Part shown: piece by piece, positions 1-7,033 of the stretch
Layout of the letters: the number at the start of each line of letters is the position of its first letter
Numbering within the stretch: position 1 is the stretch's first letter
Assembly (NCBI GenBank): GCA_946499505.1
Contig: CAMMSL010000026.1
Coordinates: forward strand, 1 to 33,314
DNA: 33,314 nucleotides
Source: an uncultured Lachnoclostridium sp.
Lineage (GTDB): Bacteria > Bacillota > Clostridia > Lachnospirales > Lachnospiraceae
Direction of reading: 5' to 3'
The notes under the pieces: generated by a model
Databases searched by the model: none
Seen by the model: only the letters and a program-made list of their open reading frames with translations
Told to the model about the DNA's origin: nothing
Translations under genes and position numbers: made by a program

Positions 1-22
1 GGCTCTGCCCGAAAAGGAAAAA

Positions 23-41
23 CCACCCGCTATGCGGGTGG
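23..41. terminator. GC-rich hairpin at left edge
   Basis: CCACCCGC (23-30) and GCGGGTGG (34-41) form a perfect 8-bp stem with a 3-nt loop. Read leftward it is followed by five T and then more T-rich sequence; read rightward it is followed by an AT-rich stretch without a clean T run. It may end a transcript entering from outside the window, or be the hairpin end of a small insertion element. Positions 42-143 hold no gene that I can support. Confidence 0.5.
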
Positions 42-143
42 ATAATTATTTGCGCAATACGCCCGGCAAACGGCCGCCATGCTTGTATGAGCGGGCATCC
101 GGCTCACTGCAGAAAAATTTTTCAAAACTGTATATATTTAATA

Positions 144-172
144 TTGACAGTCAGCACATGTGCTGTTATACT
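144..172 (+). promoter_or_regulatory. Sigma-A promoter of the ABC/GntR operon
   Basis: TTGACA (144-149), a 17-nt spacer and TATACT (167-172) make a near-consensus promoter 43 nt before the first ABC gene. A 14-bp perfect palindrome fills most of the spacer and a second inverted repeat begins on the -10, so this promoter is probably tightly repressed. Confidence 0.85.
152..165. promoter_or_regulatory. Perfect palindrome in the promoter spacer
   Basis: CAGCACATGTGCTG is a perfect 14-bp palindrome lying between the -35 and -10 boxes. Its position suits an operator that blocks RNA polymerase. It differs in sequence from the inverted repeat just downstream, so it may bind a different protein. Which protein binds is inference. 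Confidence 0.55.
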
Positions 173-197
173 GTACTTGTCAGATAAGTACAGTATA
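167..197. promoter_or_regulatory. Inverted repeat over the -10, likely GntR operator
   Basis: Arms TATACTGTACTT (167-178) and AAGTACAGTATA (186-197) are perfect 12-bp complements around a 7-nt centre. The left arm starts with the -10 hexamer and the repeat covers the start site. GntR/YtrA-family regulators usually repress their own ABC operon through inverted repeats of this kind, and the GntR gene is the third gene of this operon, so autoregulation is the simplest reading. Confidence 0.65.
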
Positions 198-214
198 AAC
201 AAAGGAGCAGAAAA

Positions 215-1066
215 ATGAGTGAAGCATATATCTCTATCGACCACCTTTCAAAGAAATATGATAAAGACTTTGTGTTAAAAGATGTCAATGCCGTTCTCCA
301 TAAAGGAGAGATCCTTGGTTTCCTCGGGCCGAGCGGAGCCGGAAAGACCACTACGATCAAGATTCTGACCGGACAGCTCTTACCCACATCGGGCACGGCG
401 GAAGTCCTCGGCATCGACTGCCGTAAGATTGATGAGCGCATCTATGAGCAGATCGGCATCGTCACAGATTCCAGCGGCGTGTACGAACGGATGAACGTCT
501 TTGATAACCTGAAATACTTTGCCCGTATCTTGAATGTACCTCTTAAAAATATCGATCCGCTCCTGAAGCGCATCGGTCTCTATGAGCACAGAAAGAAACC
601 GGCGTCAAAGCTCTCTAAAGGGCAGACCCAGAGACTCATCCTTGCAAGAGCTCTCCTGCATAAGCCGAAAGTCCTCTTTCTCGATGAACCCACCAGCGGA
701 CTGGACCCGTCCACTGCGCTTGAGATCCACCGCATCTTAAAGGAGCTCAGAGATGAGGGCATGGCCATCTTCCTGACTACGCACAACATGGAAGAGGCCA
801 CAAAGCTCTGCGATCATGTAGCGCTCTTAAACGAGGGCGTGATCGTGGAATATGGCACACCGGAGGAAATCTGCCTGAAGTACAACCGGATCAGGAAATA
901 CCGGGTGCAGCTCACCGACGGCACGAAACACGTTCTTCTGCAGAGTCCTGAGACCGCCGGACGCATCAGCTCATGGATGAACGAAGATAAGATTGAAACG
1001 CTCCACACCTGCGAGCCCACACTTGAAACCGTATTTTTAGAAGTAACAGGGAGGGAATTACAATGA
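215..1066 (+). CDS. ABC transporter ATP-binding protein (first exporter pair)
   Basis: A 283-aa ATPase subunit of an ABC-2-type exporter. Walker A is GPSGAGKTT near residue 40, the ABC signature is LSKGQ near 135, and Walker B with D-loop is LFLDEPTSGLD near 155, followed by the H-loop in LTTHNMEEA. A C-terminal tail of about 75 residues after the nucleotide-binding domain is typical of NatA/BcrA/YtrB-like exporters. AAAGGAG lies 8 nt before the ATG. The stop overlaps the start of the permease gene (ATGA), so the two are translationally coupled. The substrate cannot be read from sequence; antimicrobial peptides or cell-envelope stress are common for this arrangement. Confidence 0.9.
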   Translation: MSEAYISIDHLSKKYDKDFVLKDVNAVLHKGEILGFLGPSGAGKTTTIKILTGQLLPTSGTAEVLGIDCRKIDERIYEQIGIVTDSSGVYERMNVFDNLKYFARILNVPLKNIDPLLKRIGLYEHRKKPASKLSKGQTQRLILARALLHKPKVLFLDEPTSGLDPSTALEIHRILKELRDEGMAIFLTTHNMEEATKLCDHVALLNEGVIVEYGTPEEICLKYNRIRKYRVQLTDGTKHVLLQSPETAGRISSWMNEDKIETLHTCEPTLETVFLEVTGRELQ

Positions 1067-1800
1067 ATATCAAACCAGTACACTTAAGGAAACTTACCGC
1101 CATCATAGATGTGAAAAGCCGGGCGCTCTTCAGCAAAAACTTTATCATCATGCCCGTCTTCTCTCTGGGATTTACGTTTCTGATGCAGGTCATCTATGAG
1201 AAAGCCTCCGGAGGCATGGCAGCTATGAGCGCTTATGCTCTTGCCATGGGAATGCTCATGAATGTCTCCATGATGGGCTTCTACTGCACTGCCGCGTCTC
1301 TGGCAGAAGAAAAAGAAAAAAATACGCTGCGCACCCTGATGACCTCTTCTGTCAACGGACTTGAATTCTTCCTCGGAAGCCTCATCCCGATCGTACTGAT
1401 GACCGAAGTCGTTAATGTACTCTGCGTCTTTATCGCGCATATGACCATGGACCCGATGCAGTGGGCTGCTTACCTGGCCGTCACCACAGCCGCTTCCGTC
1501 ATTGCCTCTGTAATCGGAATGCTCCTTGGAATTTTTTCCAAGAATCAGGTTACTGCGAGCACACTTACTACGCCCGTCGTACTTGTATTTATGATGGTTC
1601 CCATGTTTACCGGTTTCAGTGAGACACTCCAGAAGATCAGCATGTTCTTCTTTACCGGGATTGCATTTGACGCCATTGCAAACATTTCAAACGGTCTTCC
1701 CGCAGTGGATGTAAAGGGAATCGCCGTACTTGCGGCAGAGTTTATCCTTTCCGTGATTCTTTTCCTCATCCTGTACCGCAGAAACGGATTCGAGAGGTGA
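1063..1800 (+). CDS. ABC-2 type permease (first exporter pair)
   Basis: A 245-aa integral membrane protein with about six hydrophobic segments. The cytoplasmic motif EEKEKNTLRTLMTS after the second segment resembles the coupling region of ABC-2/NatB-type permeases. It overlaps the preceding ATPase gene by 4 nt and ends just before the GntR gene, so it is the membrane partner of that ATPase. GGGAGG precedes the ATG. The transported substrate is unknown. Confidence 0.85.
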   Translation: MNIKPVHLRKLTAIIDVKSRALFSKNFIIMPVFSLGFTFLMQVIYEKASGGMAAMSAYALAMGMLMNVSMMGFYCTAASLAEEKEKNTLRTLMTSSVNGLEFFLGSLIPIVLMTEVVNVLCVFIAHMTMDPMQWAAYLAVTTAASVIASVIGMLLGIFSKNQVTASTLTTPVVLVFMMVPMFTGFSETLQKISMFFFTGIAFDAIANISNGLPAVDVKGIAVLAAEFILSVILFLILYRRNGFER

Positions 1801-1804
1801 TCAT

Positions 1805-2179
1805 ATGGAAATTATTTTAAGCAATGCAAGCGACCGGCCGATCTACGAACAGATTACATCCCAGATCAAGGAAATGATCATGAAAGGATCCCTGAAACCC
1901 GGGGAACCCATGCCCTCCATGCGGAAGCTGGCAAAAGATCTCCACGTCAGCGTCATCACCACCCAGAGGGCCTATGACGACCTGTCAAGAGACGGATTTA
2001 TCGTTACAGTGCCGGCGAAAGGCACCTTTGTATCCACACAGAATCAGGACTTCATTAAAGAGGAGAACCTGCGGCGTATAGAGAAACTTCTCTCAGATGC
2101 CGCAGCCCTCGGGCGCGAAAACGGGCTATCTCTTGAAGAGCTGAAAGCCACACTGGAGGTCGTGTATGAAGACAAATAA
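1805..2179 (+). CDS. GntR-family regulator, YtrA type
   Basis: A 124-aa regulator. Residues about 5-75 are a GntR winged helix: PIYEQITSQIKEMIMKGSL, then GEPMPSMRKLAKDLHVSVITTQRAYDDL, then a wing ending GTFV. Instead of a large effector domain it has only about 45 mostly helical residues, which defines the YtrA subgroup that controls ABC exporters. It sits between two ATPase/permease pairs in one operon. The inverted repeat over the operon's -10 is its likely operator. The inducing signal is unknown. Confidence 0.88.
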   Translation: MEIILSNASDRPIYEQITSQIKEMIMKGSLKPGEPMPSMRKLAKDLHVSVITTQRAYDDLSRDGFIVTVPAKGTFVSTQNQDFIKEENLRRIEKLLSDAAALGRENGLSLEELKATLEVVYEDK

Positions 2180-2235
2180 CAATCATATGAAGGGAATAAC
2201 AATCTCAATATTATCTTCACATAAGGAGCAGCATT

Positions 2236-3099
2236 ATGGAATATGCAATCGAAGTCAGAAATCTGACGAAACGTTATAAAGGTTTTACTCTGGACGATAT
2301 CTCGTTCGCACTTCCCCAAGGCACGGTCATGGGCCTGATCGGGGAAAACGGAGCCGGAAAATCAACGCTTATCAACTCGATTCTCGGCATCGCAGACAGC
2401 GAATCCAGCCTCACGGCAATGCTCGGACTGGACATGAAGACTCACAGCAAGAAGATCAAGGAAGACATCGCCGTCATTTTCAATGACTCCCACTATGACG
2501 TCAACCTGACTCCAAAGATCATCGGACACATCCTCTCTAAAGTATACAAGAACTGGGATGCTCCCCTCTTCTCAGAATATCTGGAACGGTTCGATCTGCC
2601 GGAGAAAAAGAAGATCAAAAAGCTCTCCACAGGTATGCGGGTAAAACTGGAGTTTGCAGCAGCATTAAGCCACCATCCAAAGCTCCTGATCCTGGACGAA
2701 GCTACAAGCGGGCTCGACCCTGTGTTCCGAGACGAGATTCTCGATATCTTAAGGGAATTTACCGAGGACGAGGAACATGCGGTGCTCATGTCCTCTCACA
2801 TCACCAGCGACCTTGACAAGATTGCCGACTATATCGCCTATCTCCATGAGGGAAAGATGCAGTTTATCAAGACCTATGACGAGATCCGCAATGACTACGG
2901 CATCATCACCTGCGGACAGGAACTCTTCGACACCTTAAGCCGGGATGACATCGCGGCATACAAAAAGGAGCCGTACAGCTACCGTGTACTTGTGAAAAAC
3001 CGTGCGAAGCTGCGTCAGATATTTCAGGATATTCCGATGGAAAACGCATCTGTCGAAGACATCATGCTATTCTACGTAAAAGGAGAAAAAGTGAAATGA
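2236..3099 (+). CDS. ABC transporter ATP-binding protein (second exporter pair)
   Basis: A 287-aa ATPase. Walker A is GENGAGKST near residue 37, the signature is LSTGM near 130, and Walker B with D-loop is LLILDEATSGLD near 155, with A in place of the usual P before TSGLD. The H-loop lies in SSHITSDLD. AAGGAG sits 9 nt before the ATG. It follows the GntR gene after 56 nt with no terminator, and its end overlaps the next permease start by 4 nt. This is the usual partner class of YtrA-type regulators. Substrate unknown. Confidence 0.88.
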   Translation: MEYAIEVRNLTKRYKGFTLDDISFALPQGTVMGLIGENGAGKSTLINSILGIADSESSLTAMLGLDMKTHSKKIKEDIAVIFNDSHYDVNLTPKIIGHILSKVYKNWDAPLFSEYLERFDLPEKKKIKKLSTGMRVKLEFAAALSHHPKLLILDEATSGLDPVFRDEILDILREFTEDEEHAVLMSSHITSDLDKIADYIAYLHEGKMQFIKTYDEIRNDYGIITCGQELFDTLSRDDIAAYKKEPYSYRVLVKNRAKLRQIFQDIPMENASVEDIMLFYVKGEKVK

Positions 3100-3743
3100 A
3101 AGGGATCATGCTCAAAGACTTATATGAAAATTTTTACATAAAGAAAAACCTCGCATCCTATATATTCGGAACTTTAATTATCGGGCTTGCAGCATTTTTT
3201 TTAGACACGAGCTATGCCTTTATACTCTATACAATGCTTTTGACTATTGTCTTCGGCTCAGCTACACTGGAAGCCTCTTATGAGCAGGACGAAAAAGCGA
3301 ATTTCTACAAACTTCAGTTCACGTTTCCGATGACAAAAGCAGAGATTGTGGTCTCCAAATACCTGCTCGCCCTAATCTGTACCGGTATCAGTCTGCTGAT
3401 TGCCCTGATCTACGCGCTGGCAAGTGTATATCTCCGTCATCTGGTCACCTTAACAGAAGCGCTGACAGTTTGGGGGCTGAGTATCTGCGCATCTCTTGTC
3501 TTTACATCTGTCGTATACATCTTCTACTTCCTGCTGGGGAAAAAGATCGGAACGATCATTTATGTAGCTGCGGCTGCAATCCTCGGCGGCATGTATGGAA
3601 GTTCAACCGTGTTCTTCGGGATAGAGAGCTATACTTCAACGGATACAGCTGTCCGCCTCTGCTTCCTCCTGCCGGCTTCGCTCGCGGTCTTTGTGCTGAG
3701 CTGCCTGCTGTCCATACAGATTTATAAGAAGAAATACTCATAA
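3096..3743 (+). CDS. ABC-2 type permease (second exporter pair)
   Basis: A 215-aa membrane protein with about six hydrophobic segments, resembling the small ABC-2 permeases that accompany YtrA-type regulators. The central motif ASYEQDEKANFYKLQFTFPMTK is the cytoplasmic segment expected to contact the ATPase. It overlaps the ATPase gene (ATGA) and is the last gene of the operon; a strong terminator begins 5 nt after its stop. Substrate unknown. Confidence 0.83.
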   Translation: MKGIMLKDLYENFYIKKNLASYIFGTLIIGLAAFFLDTSYAFILYTMLLTIVFGSATLEASYEQDEKANFYKLQFTFPMTKAEIVVSKYLLALICTGISLLIALIYALASVYLRHLVTLTEALTVWGLSICASLVFTSVVYIFYFLLGKKIGTIIYVAAAAILGGMYGSSTVFFGIESYTSTDTAVRLCFLLPASLAVFVLSCLLSIQIYKKKYS

Positions 3744-3748
3744 AAATC

Positions 3749-3802
3749 CCCCTGCGGCTATGAAAAGATAAAAAGTATCAGATCAAGCCGCAGGGGTTTT
3801 TT
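3749..3802. terminator. Bidirectional terminator
   Basis: CCCCTGCGGCT (3749-3759) pairs perfectly with AGCCGCAGGGG (3786-3796). A T run follows on the plus strand and an A run precedes on the left, giving a T run on the minus strand. It separates the convergent ABC operon and P-type ATPase gene and can serve both. Confidence 0.9.
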
Positions 3803-3817
3803 CTTTATTGCTTTATA

Positions 3818-5905
3818 TTAAACTTCCTCTTCTGGCAGCAGATCCTGCATACTCTTCAGACTGATCGCCAGCGTCGAAGTATTGTGCAGGAGCGCCGACG
3901 TCGTCGGCTGGATCACCCCGCCCACGCCCAGAGCGATGAGTCCCGAGTTAATCCCGACGATTCCTCTGTAATTACTCTGGATGCGCTTCATCATGGCATT
4001 GGCCAGTTTCTTCAGTGTCACGATCACGCGCAGGTCATCTGCTGCAATAGTGATATCTGCTATTTCCCGGGCAATCTCCGCCCCGTCGCTGATGGCAATA
4101 CCTGCATCCGCAGCAGAAAGTGCCGGGGAATCATTGATCCCGTCTCCGATCATAATGACCTTCTTACCGGCTTCTTTCTCTTTCTCTACAAACCGGGCTT
4201 TATCTTCCGGCAGCACTTCTGAATAATACTCATCCACACCTACACGTCTCGCGATGGACGCAGCCGTACGCTCGCTGTCTCCGGTCATCATCACGACCTT
4301 TTTCAGTCCCTCTTCTTTCAGCATTCTTACCATATCCGCCGCCTCTTCCCGGAGAGGATCCTCAATGCAGATGACCGCTGTCAGCTCGCCATCAATAGCC
4401 AGATACAGATGGGAATACTCTGACGGAAGAGCGTCAAAGCGCACCTGCATCTCCGGCCGGATCCTGCAGTCCTCGTCCTCAAATACAAAATGACTGCTGC
4501 CGATGACTACTTTCTTTTCCTCGATATATGACGAAATACCATGAGCAACGATATACTCCACTTTCGAGTGCATCTCTTCGTGGTAGAGCTTTCTCTTTTT
4601 CGCCGCATCCACCACTGCCTTGGCCATGGAATGTGGAAAATGTTCTTCCAGACAAGCAGCGATGCGGAGCGATTCGTCTTCAGGATACTCCCCAAAAATG
4701 ACTACTTCTTTCACTGTCGGCTTTGCTTTTGTCAGCGTACCGGTCTTGTCAAATACAATCGTGTCGGCCTCCGCCACTGCCTCCAGATATTTCCCGCCTT
4801 TTACCGTGATACCATGCTGTCCGGCCTCACGAATAGCAGAGAGCACTGCAATGGGCATCGCGAGCTTCAGCGCACAGGAAAAATCCACCATCAGGACAGA
4901 GAGCGCCTTCGTCACATTGCGGGTAACAAGTCCTACGATGCCTGTACCGAGAAGTGTATACGGCACCAGTCTGTCCGCCAGATGTTCCGCCTTGCTCTCC
5001 AGTGCGGATTTCAGTTTCTCGGAGTCTTCGATCATAGTCACGATCTTCTCGAACCTGGTCGATCCGGATACTGCTTTTACAAGGATCTCAAGTTCTCCTT
5101 CTTCTAAAACCGTTCCCGCATAGACAGTCTTACCTGTTTCTCTTCTTACCGGAAGGGACTCGCCTGTGAGAGATGCCTGGTTGACCATGCCTTCTCCGCC
5201 GGACACTTCACCGTCAAAGGGGATCACATTTCCCATATGAACGACCACCGTATCACCAGGCTGGATTTCCGATGCGTTGACAAGTATTTCCTGATTGTCT
5301 TTCTTCAGCCATACTTTCTTTACGTTGAGCGACATGCTTCTGGCAAGATCGCCCACGGATTTCTTATGTGTCCACTCTTCCAGTAATTCTCCCACACCGA
5401 GCAGGAACATAACAGACCCTGCCGTGTCAAAGTCGCCCCGAATCACGGACACGCCGATGGCTGCCGCATCAAGAACCGGCACCTCGATCTTCCGCCTTGC
5501 GAGGCACTTAAGACCTTTCCATATATAACGCAGCGCCTTAAACGTCAGCCATGCCTTTCGGGCCGGATACGGAACGATGAGTTTACTGCCGTAATGCAGG
5601 AGCACCCTTGTGATCAACTGCTCCCGAAACGTTGAGTTCAGCTCTCTTCCTGAGCTGGACAGTACATTTTCGGGGACATCCGTATTTTCATAACTGAATC
5701 CTTTGAGCACTGCGATCACCTCTTCGCGGCTTCCCGTGTAACAGATCACGGCATCTGCGGTGCGCTCATATACCTTTGCATCTGTCACATATTCCTGTTT
5801 ACCGAGAAACCAGCAAAGAGTATCCGCCTGCGCACACGTCATTCTCCCTTGAACGGCATGTATACGCAGACGGCCTTTTATCTCATGCTTTATGATAAAT
5901 TTCAT
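3818..5905 (-). CDS. fezB: P1B-6-like P-type ATPase, candidate ferrosome protein FezB
   Basis: A 695-aa metal-translocating P-type ATPase. The N-terminus carries KGRLRIH (residues 10-16) in a degenerate metal-binding fold with no CxxC. Then come two membrane segments (about 141-178), actuator TGES (248-251), two more membrane segments with SCALK (343-347) where CPC is usual, DKTGTLT (386-392), HFPHS, GDGIND and a C-terminal membrane pair. The GRxR N-terminus and SCA membrane motif are what I recall for P1B-6 ATPases such as FezB, which with FezA forms membrane-bounded iron granules in Desulfovibrio magneticus and Clostridioides difficile. The gene starts 6 nt after a small membrane protein and lies beside fur and feo genes. 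P-type ATPase identity is certain; the FezB assignment is inference. A plain heavy-metal exporter is the alternative. Confidence 0.75.
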   Translation of the reverse strand: MKFIIKHEIKGRLRIHAVQGRMTCAQADTLCWFLGKQEYVTDAKVYERTADAVICYTGSREEVIAVLKGFSYENTDVPENVLSSSGRELNSTFREQLITRVLLHYGSKLIVPYPARKAWLTFKALRYIWKGLKCLARRKIEVPVLDAAAIGVSVIRGDFDTAGSVMFLLGVGELLEEWTHKKSVGDLARSMSLNVKKVWLKKDNQEILVNASEIQPGDTVVVHMGNVIPFDGEVSGGEGMVNQASLTGESLPVRRETGKTVYAGTVLEEGELEILVKAVSGSTRFEKIVTMIEDSEKLKSALESKAEHLADRLVPYTLLGTGIVGLVTRNVTKALSVLMVDFSCALKLAMPIAVLSAIREAGQHGITVKGGKYLEAVAEADTIVFDKTGTLTKAKPTVKEVVIFGEYPEDESLRIAACLEEHFPHSMAKAVVDAAKKRKLYHEEMHSKVEYIVAHGISSYIEEKKVVIGSSHFVFEDEDCRIRPEMQVRFDALPSEYSHLYLAIDGELTAVICIEDPLREEAADMVRMLKEEGLKKVVMMTGDSERTAASIARRVGVDEYYSEVLPEDKARFVEKEKEAGKKVIMIGDGINDSPALSAADAGIAISDGAEIAREIADITIAADDLRVIVTLKKLANAMMKRIQSNYRGIVGINSGLIALGVGGVIQPTTSALLHNTSTLAISLKSMQDLLPEEEV

Positions 5906-5911
5906 AGCCTG

Positions 5912-6223
5912 CTATACAGTCTTTGCACTGCTGTCTTCCGCACCATTATCCTCTGCGCCGCTCTCATCAGCCTGAACAGCCGCAGCTTCTTCTGCAGCTC
6001 TCTTCTCATTGATCTGCTGAGCTTCCGCAAGGATATCCTCTGCATTCTCCTGTACTGTCGTCGCTGTCTTCATCACACAGTCTTTCGCGCGCAGTGCAGC
6101 TGCTGTGCAGTTTGCATATACCTTCTTCGCATCCTTGCTTGAGAGTACTTTCACTCCCGCTGTTCCGAACAGGACACCTCCTGCGAATAATCCGATTTTT
6201 TTTAATGTAGATACACTTATCAT
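5912..6223 (-). CDS. Small membrane protein upstream of the ATPase (FezA-like candidate)
   Basis: A 103-aa protein. The start at 6223 is chosen because AGGAGGT lies 7 nt upstream; a reading-frame extension to 6271 has no comparable site. Residues about 8-26 (IGLFAGGVLFGTAGVKVL) form one glycine-rich hydrophobic helix. The rest is soluble and helical, with an Ala/Glu-rich C-terminal half and acidic tail. It ends 6 nt before the ATPase start, so the two are coupled. In C. difficile a membrane protein, FezA, is needed with the P1B-6 ATPase for ferrosome formation; position and topology fit that role, but I have not shown homology. It has no metal-binding CxxC; the only cysteines are two isolated ones. 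Confidence 0.75.
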   Translation of the reverse strand: MISVSTLKKIGLFAGGVLFGTAGVKVLSSKDAKKVYANCTAAALRAKDCVMKTATTVQENAEDILAEAQQINEKRAAEEAAAVQADESGAEDNGAEDSSAKTV

Positions 6224-6303
6224 GTTTAATACCTCCTGATATATATTGTAATATTTGCCGTACCCGGTCATGTGTGCTCTGTCTTCGGTGAGAGCTTGCG
6301 CAA

Positions 6304-6384
6304 TTATTTGTGCTTATATCCTGTGTAAAATACCATCACAAAACAAAAGACTGCAGCCCACGCCCAAAATCTGTGCTGTTTCAC
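6304..6384 (-). CDS. 26-residue membrane mini-protein in the fez-like leader
   Basis: Read from GTG at 6384, the minus strand encodes MKQHRFWAW, then a hydrophobic stretch AAVFCFVMVFY, then TGYKHK and a stop (26 aa). GGGAG lies 9 nt upstream and an in-frame stop lies two codons before the GTG. Basic ends around one aromatic-rich helix look like a designed single-span protein rather than random sequence. It sits between the predicted promoter (6435-6464) and the 103-aa membrane protein, so it would be the first gene of that transcript. Function unknown; it could be a subunit or a leader peptide. Confidence 0.5.
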   Translation of the reverse strand: MKQHRFWAWAAVFCFVMVFYTGYKHK

Positions 6385-6434
6385 AGTTCACCACTCCCTT
6401 GTTAATAATATGTAAAATTATCGGGTTCTGTCAC

Positions 6435-6464
6435 ATCATAGCTCCCGCTTTCAAAGCTAGTCAA
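6435..6464 (-). promoter_or_regulatory. Predicted promoter of the fez-like operon
   Basis: On the minus strand, TTGACT (6464-6459), an 18-nt spacer and TATGAT (6440-6435). Transcription would start near 6428, about 45 nt before the mini-ORF and 205 nt before the 103-aa gene. Two Fur-box-like sequences lie upstream. Confidence 0.55.
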
Positions 6465-6480
6465 TTCTAACACCGGCTAT

Positions 6481-6495
6481 CGATAAATCTTATCA
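6481..6495. promoter_or_regulatory. Fur-box-like inverted repeat (proximal)
   Basis: CGATAAATCTTATCA has GATAA/TTATC arms and matches 11 of 14 defined positions of the 7-1-7 Fur consensus TGATAATnATTATCA. It lies about 17 nt upstream of the predicted -35. A fur-family gene begins nearby. Binding is inference. Confidence 0.4.
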
Positions 6496-6554
6496 ATTTT
6501 CTCTGCTTTTTACAAAAATGACCGGCAATTTTTGAATTATATTTCAGACAACTC

Positions 6555-6569
6555 TGAATATACTTATCA
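6555..6569. promoter_or_regulatory. Fur-box-like sequence (distal)
   Basis: On the minus strand TGATAAGTATATTCA matches 11 of 14 positions of the 7-1-7 Fur consensus. It lies directly after the fur stop codon and about 60 nt before the proximal box. Such matches arise by chance in AT-rich sequence, so this is tentative. Confidence 0.3.
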
Positions 6570-6579
6570 AAAACACCAG

Positions 6580-6978
6580 TCACTTTTGAACTTCTATTTT
6601 TGCTATTTTCTGATTTTTCAGATACCCGCACCGCCGCATTCCTTCCCGCACCACTTTATTCCAGTTACCGGGGGAAAGATGGCAGATCGTATTGTCATCC
6701 AGTATGATCTCACAGCCTCCCTGTGACCCGCAGTTATCGGAACATTCCACCTTATACATATTCTTCCGGCTGATCGCCCCGATATCCTCAAGGGCATTGA
6801 TCATACGGTAGACTGTCGCGACACCGATCCTGTGGTCTGCCTTTGATGCTTTGTAAAAAATCTCTTTACAGCTTGAACAGTCATTTTCCAGAATAATGTC
6901 TATGAGCATAAGGCGCTGTTTTGTAATGCGGCATCCGTTTTCTTTCAGCTTTTCGATTATCTGATCTTTCTTGTTCAC
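6580..6978 (-). CDS. Fur-family metal-responsive regulator, atypical C-terminus
   Basis: A 132-aa protein starting with GTG; AGGAGG lies 5 nt upstream. Residues 1-80 are a Fur winged helix (GCRITKQRLMLIDIIL, then IGVATVYRMINALEDIGAI). The C-terminal part is short and lacks the usual histidine cluster and paired CxxC motifs; it has CSDNCGSQGGC, HLSPGNW and another Cys instead. Classical Fur binds DNA when loaded with ferrous iron; this one may sense metal differently or sense redox state. It lies 55 nt after the HMA protein gene and upstream of the fez-like genes, so it may be the distal gene of the feo transcript and the regulator of its neighbours. Confidence 0.8.
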   Translation of the reverse strand: MNKKDQIIEKLKENGCRITKQRLMLIDIILENDCSSCKEIFYKASKADHRIGVATVYRMINALEDIGAISRKNMYKVECSDNCGSQGGCEIILDDNTICHLSPGNWNKVVREGMRRCGYLKNQKIAKIEVQK

Positions 6979-7033
6979 CGCAGCCTCCTGACATCAACCT
7001 CTTTCTTCTCCGCACACGTTCCGGTGTCCATGT

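Noticed and set aside
4541-5123. Two open frames of 167-188 codons opposite the P-type ATPase gene
   Set aside because: Both are antisense shadows with biased composition; the ATPase motifs lie in the other strand.
6224-6271. N-terminal extension of the FezA-like protein
   Set aside because: No ribosome site precedes it, while AGGAGGT is ideally placed before the Met at 6223.
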